Below, piece after piece: positions 62,599 to 64,000 of a stretch of DNA of 64,000 nucleotides (positions are counted from its first letter, which is position 1; every line of letters begins with the position of its first letter). The position numbers were made by a program, and so were the translations under genes. This DNA comes from Bolinopsis microptera. Lineage: Eukaryota; Ctenophora; Tentaculata; Lobata; Bolinopsidae. The DNA is taken from positions 5,969,675 through 6,033,674 of the forward strand of contig NC_087078.1 of assembly GCF_026151205.1 (NCBI RefSeq), in the 5' to 3' direction. The notes under the pieces were generated by a model. It ran no database searches, was not told the origin of the DNA, and saw nothing but the letters and a program-made list of their open reading frames with translations.

Positions 62599-63010
62599 GA
62601 ATTGTGTACTACTTTAGTGTGTATTTAGTCCGTGTGTACCAGGTGCATGTAAGAAATGTGTCTATCAAATCAACAAAAGAGGTTACATTTTATTAAGTTT
62701 AGGTTTAGCCGTAATATATTATATTTTGGTTTAGCTGAAATAGATTATATTGTTTACGTACAATTTCCCTAACTTTCATATTATATCATGTTGACTCATT
62801 GAAGATATTTTGGTCTTGTCCAAATTTAAATGTAATACATTGATCTAAAATATATATGAATTTTGAAATTTAAAAAGATTTATTCATACAGATTACAGAT
62901 TACCCCAGAAGTTTTCAGTATATTTATATTTATAAATCCGTACACTTACTAACTTAGTGTCACAAGTTTAAAAAAGGAGAAACTGAGGTAACATAAAGTT
63001 TTTTACTCAC

Positions 63011-63097
63011 GTGGATGATCGAGGACAGCGATGATAATGAGGGTCAATTACTGATTGTAATTCTCGACCGATGGAAGTGGAAGAATTGGATAGGAAA
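63011..63097 (-). other. Possible upstream exon (5' UTR or coding)
   Basis: Minus-strand acceptor CATTTTCATGGTAG and strong donor CCAC|GTGAGT frame an 87-base segment open in one frame. It could be the untranslated first exon spliced to the zinc-finger coding exon at 60944. Unproven. Confidence 0.25.
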
Positions 63098-63446
63098 CTA
63101 CCATGAAAATGTTGAGGTGTTAAAGTCAAGGTACCTACTAGGTAAACGGGCCGTATAATCGTAACATGAATGCCCCATTTGCAGAGGAAACAGATAGGAG
63201 TGGTGCACTGTGTACAATAAAATAAGATTGAGATGCCCACAATTGTGGTTGAGGTCAAAATTTTTTCATGACATCACATCGGAGAGAAAAATTATTTTTA
63301 TTATCAACAGTTGATGAAAAACAAAAGAGGGCACACGTAAATGAACCTTGGCAAATGAATAACTATACCGTCAAGCTGGATCGTGATCCCTCAACAGATT
63401 GAAATTGTGTCACCTTAGTCACGATTAGATGTATTATAGTTATAGT

Positions 63447-63516
63447 ACGTTGCGTGTATAATAAGAGTTTCTAACTATAACGTTACAGTTAGAAACTCTT
63501 ATTATACACGCAACGT
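63447..63516. repeat. Perfect 30-bp-stem hairpin, 10-base loop
   Basis: The left arm 63447-63476 (ACGTTGCGTGTATAATAAGA...) is the exact reverse complement of 63487-63516, with the loop ATAACGTTAC. It has no coding capacity. It could be a minimal MITE or a small-RNA precursor. Confidence 0.9.
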
Positions 63517-64000
63517 GTTGGAATCCAATGATGTAAAGTTCCGATATTGAATACTCTGCCTCAATTATAATCATCGCCAGCTCAACACGCCTAGTTATCT
63601 GTCTGCAATCTTATCGTTAAACTTTCAGTAATCAGTGTGGGTAATTCTTGATGGAATTAAACTTAAATAGTCAGAGGGAACACTAACGAACCCGTCGTGA
63701 CAATACATCAATGAAATAAATAAGATAATTATAAAAAAAATCATAAATAAGACCCAAAACATGTAAAAAATTAACTGTATTCTATTAACTGTATACATCT
63801 TGAATTGTCAGGATGCTCATTACTCAGTGTAAAAGATTAACTTTGTAAGTTATTTGTTGTGTTAAACTCAACAATTGTGTGTAAGACAATGTTATATAAT
63901 TATATACTACGCAATTCAATCTGAGAGTGCCTGAAAGCTGCGAGTTGTTCAGCTTAATTGCAATGGTTTTTGTCTCCAAATTTGCTGTCCATGAAAAAAT
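63517..64000. other. No feature seen
   Basis: AT-rich sequence to the end of the window without an ORF, repeat or splice signal that I can support. Confidence 0.5.

Overview
The window is metazoan nuclear DNA. It is AT-rich, genes are broken by spliceosomal introns with clear GTRAGT donors and pyrimidine-tract/CAG acceptors, small secreted proteins start with a signal-peptide exon ending in phase 1, and the intergenic DNA is crowded with LINEs, DNA transposons, MITEs, microsatellites and minisatellites. Gene families (class A GPCR, C2H2 zinc finger, Ly6-type protein, a TJAP1/BEGAIN-like coiled-coil protein) and transposons (RTE LINE, pogo, Merlin) suit a marine invertebrate. A cnidarian is my guess but is not proven. 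Several introns had to be inferred by eye, so exon models are hypotheses resting on splice sites and matching phases.

Layout. 1-2609 (+): 3' part of a large, low-complexity protein I do not recognise. 3594-4388 (-): two-exon secreted acidic protein with a GPI-type tail. 4700-10300: gene-poor DNA with inverted, tandem and E-box-rich repeats. 10344-23108 (-): nine-exon coiled-coil gene of TJAP1/BEGAIN type. Its last intron holds a nested opposite-strand secreted-protein gene (11080-11457) and an intact RTE-type LINE (11962-15144) sitting inside a 54-bp satellite. Its first intron holds a pogo-derived MITE. 23410-28010: a cluster of elaborate DNA transposons, including a 1.9-kb element with a near-perfect foldback core and a Merlin-like element whose inverted termini are arrays of a 12-bp unit. 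28662-32920 (+): three-exon Ly6/three-finger GPI-type gene with one apparent frameshift. 33300-52000: mostly gene-free, with a LINE fragment inserted in a TA tract (41200-42480) and a 476-bp foldback MITE with a perfect 8-bp target duplication (48608-49083). 52919-56702 (+): three-exon class A GPCR. 58370-58990 (+): LINE remnant. 59260-60927 (-): eleven-finger C2H2 zinc-finger gene with a second pogo-MITE copy just upstream. 61900-64000: MITEs and a perfect 30-bp-stem hairpin.

The genes do not look like one pathway. They are ordinary, mostly unrelated animal genes. The unusual signal is in the mobile DNA: three separate elements have inverted termini built from many copies of a short direct repeat, and two LINEs lie inside pre-existing tandem or simple repeats.
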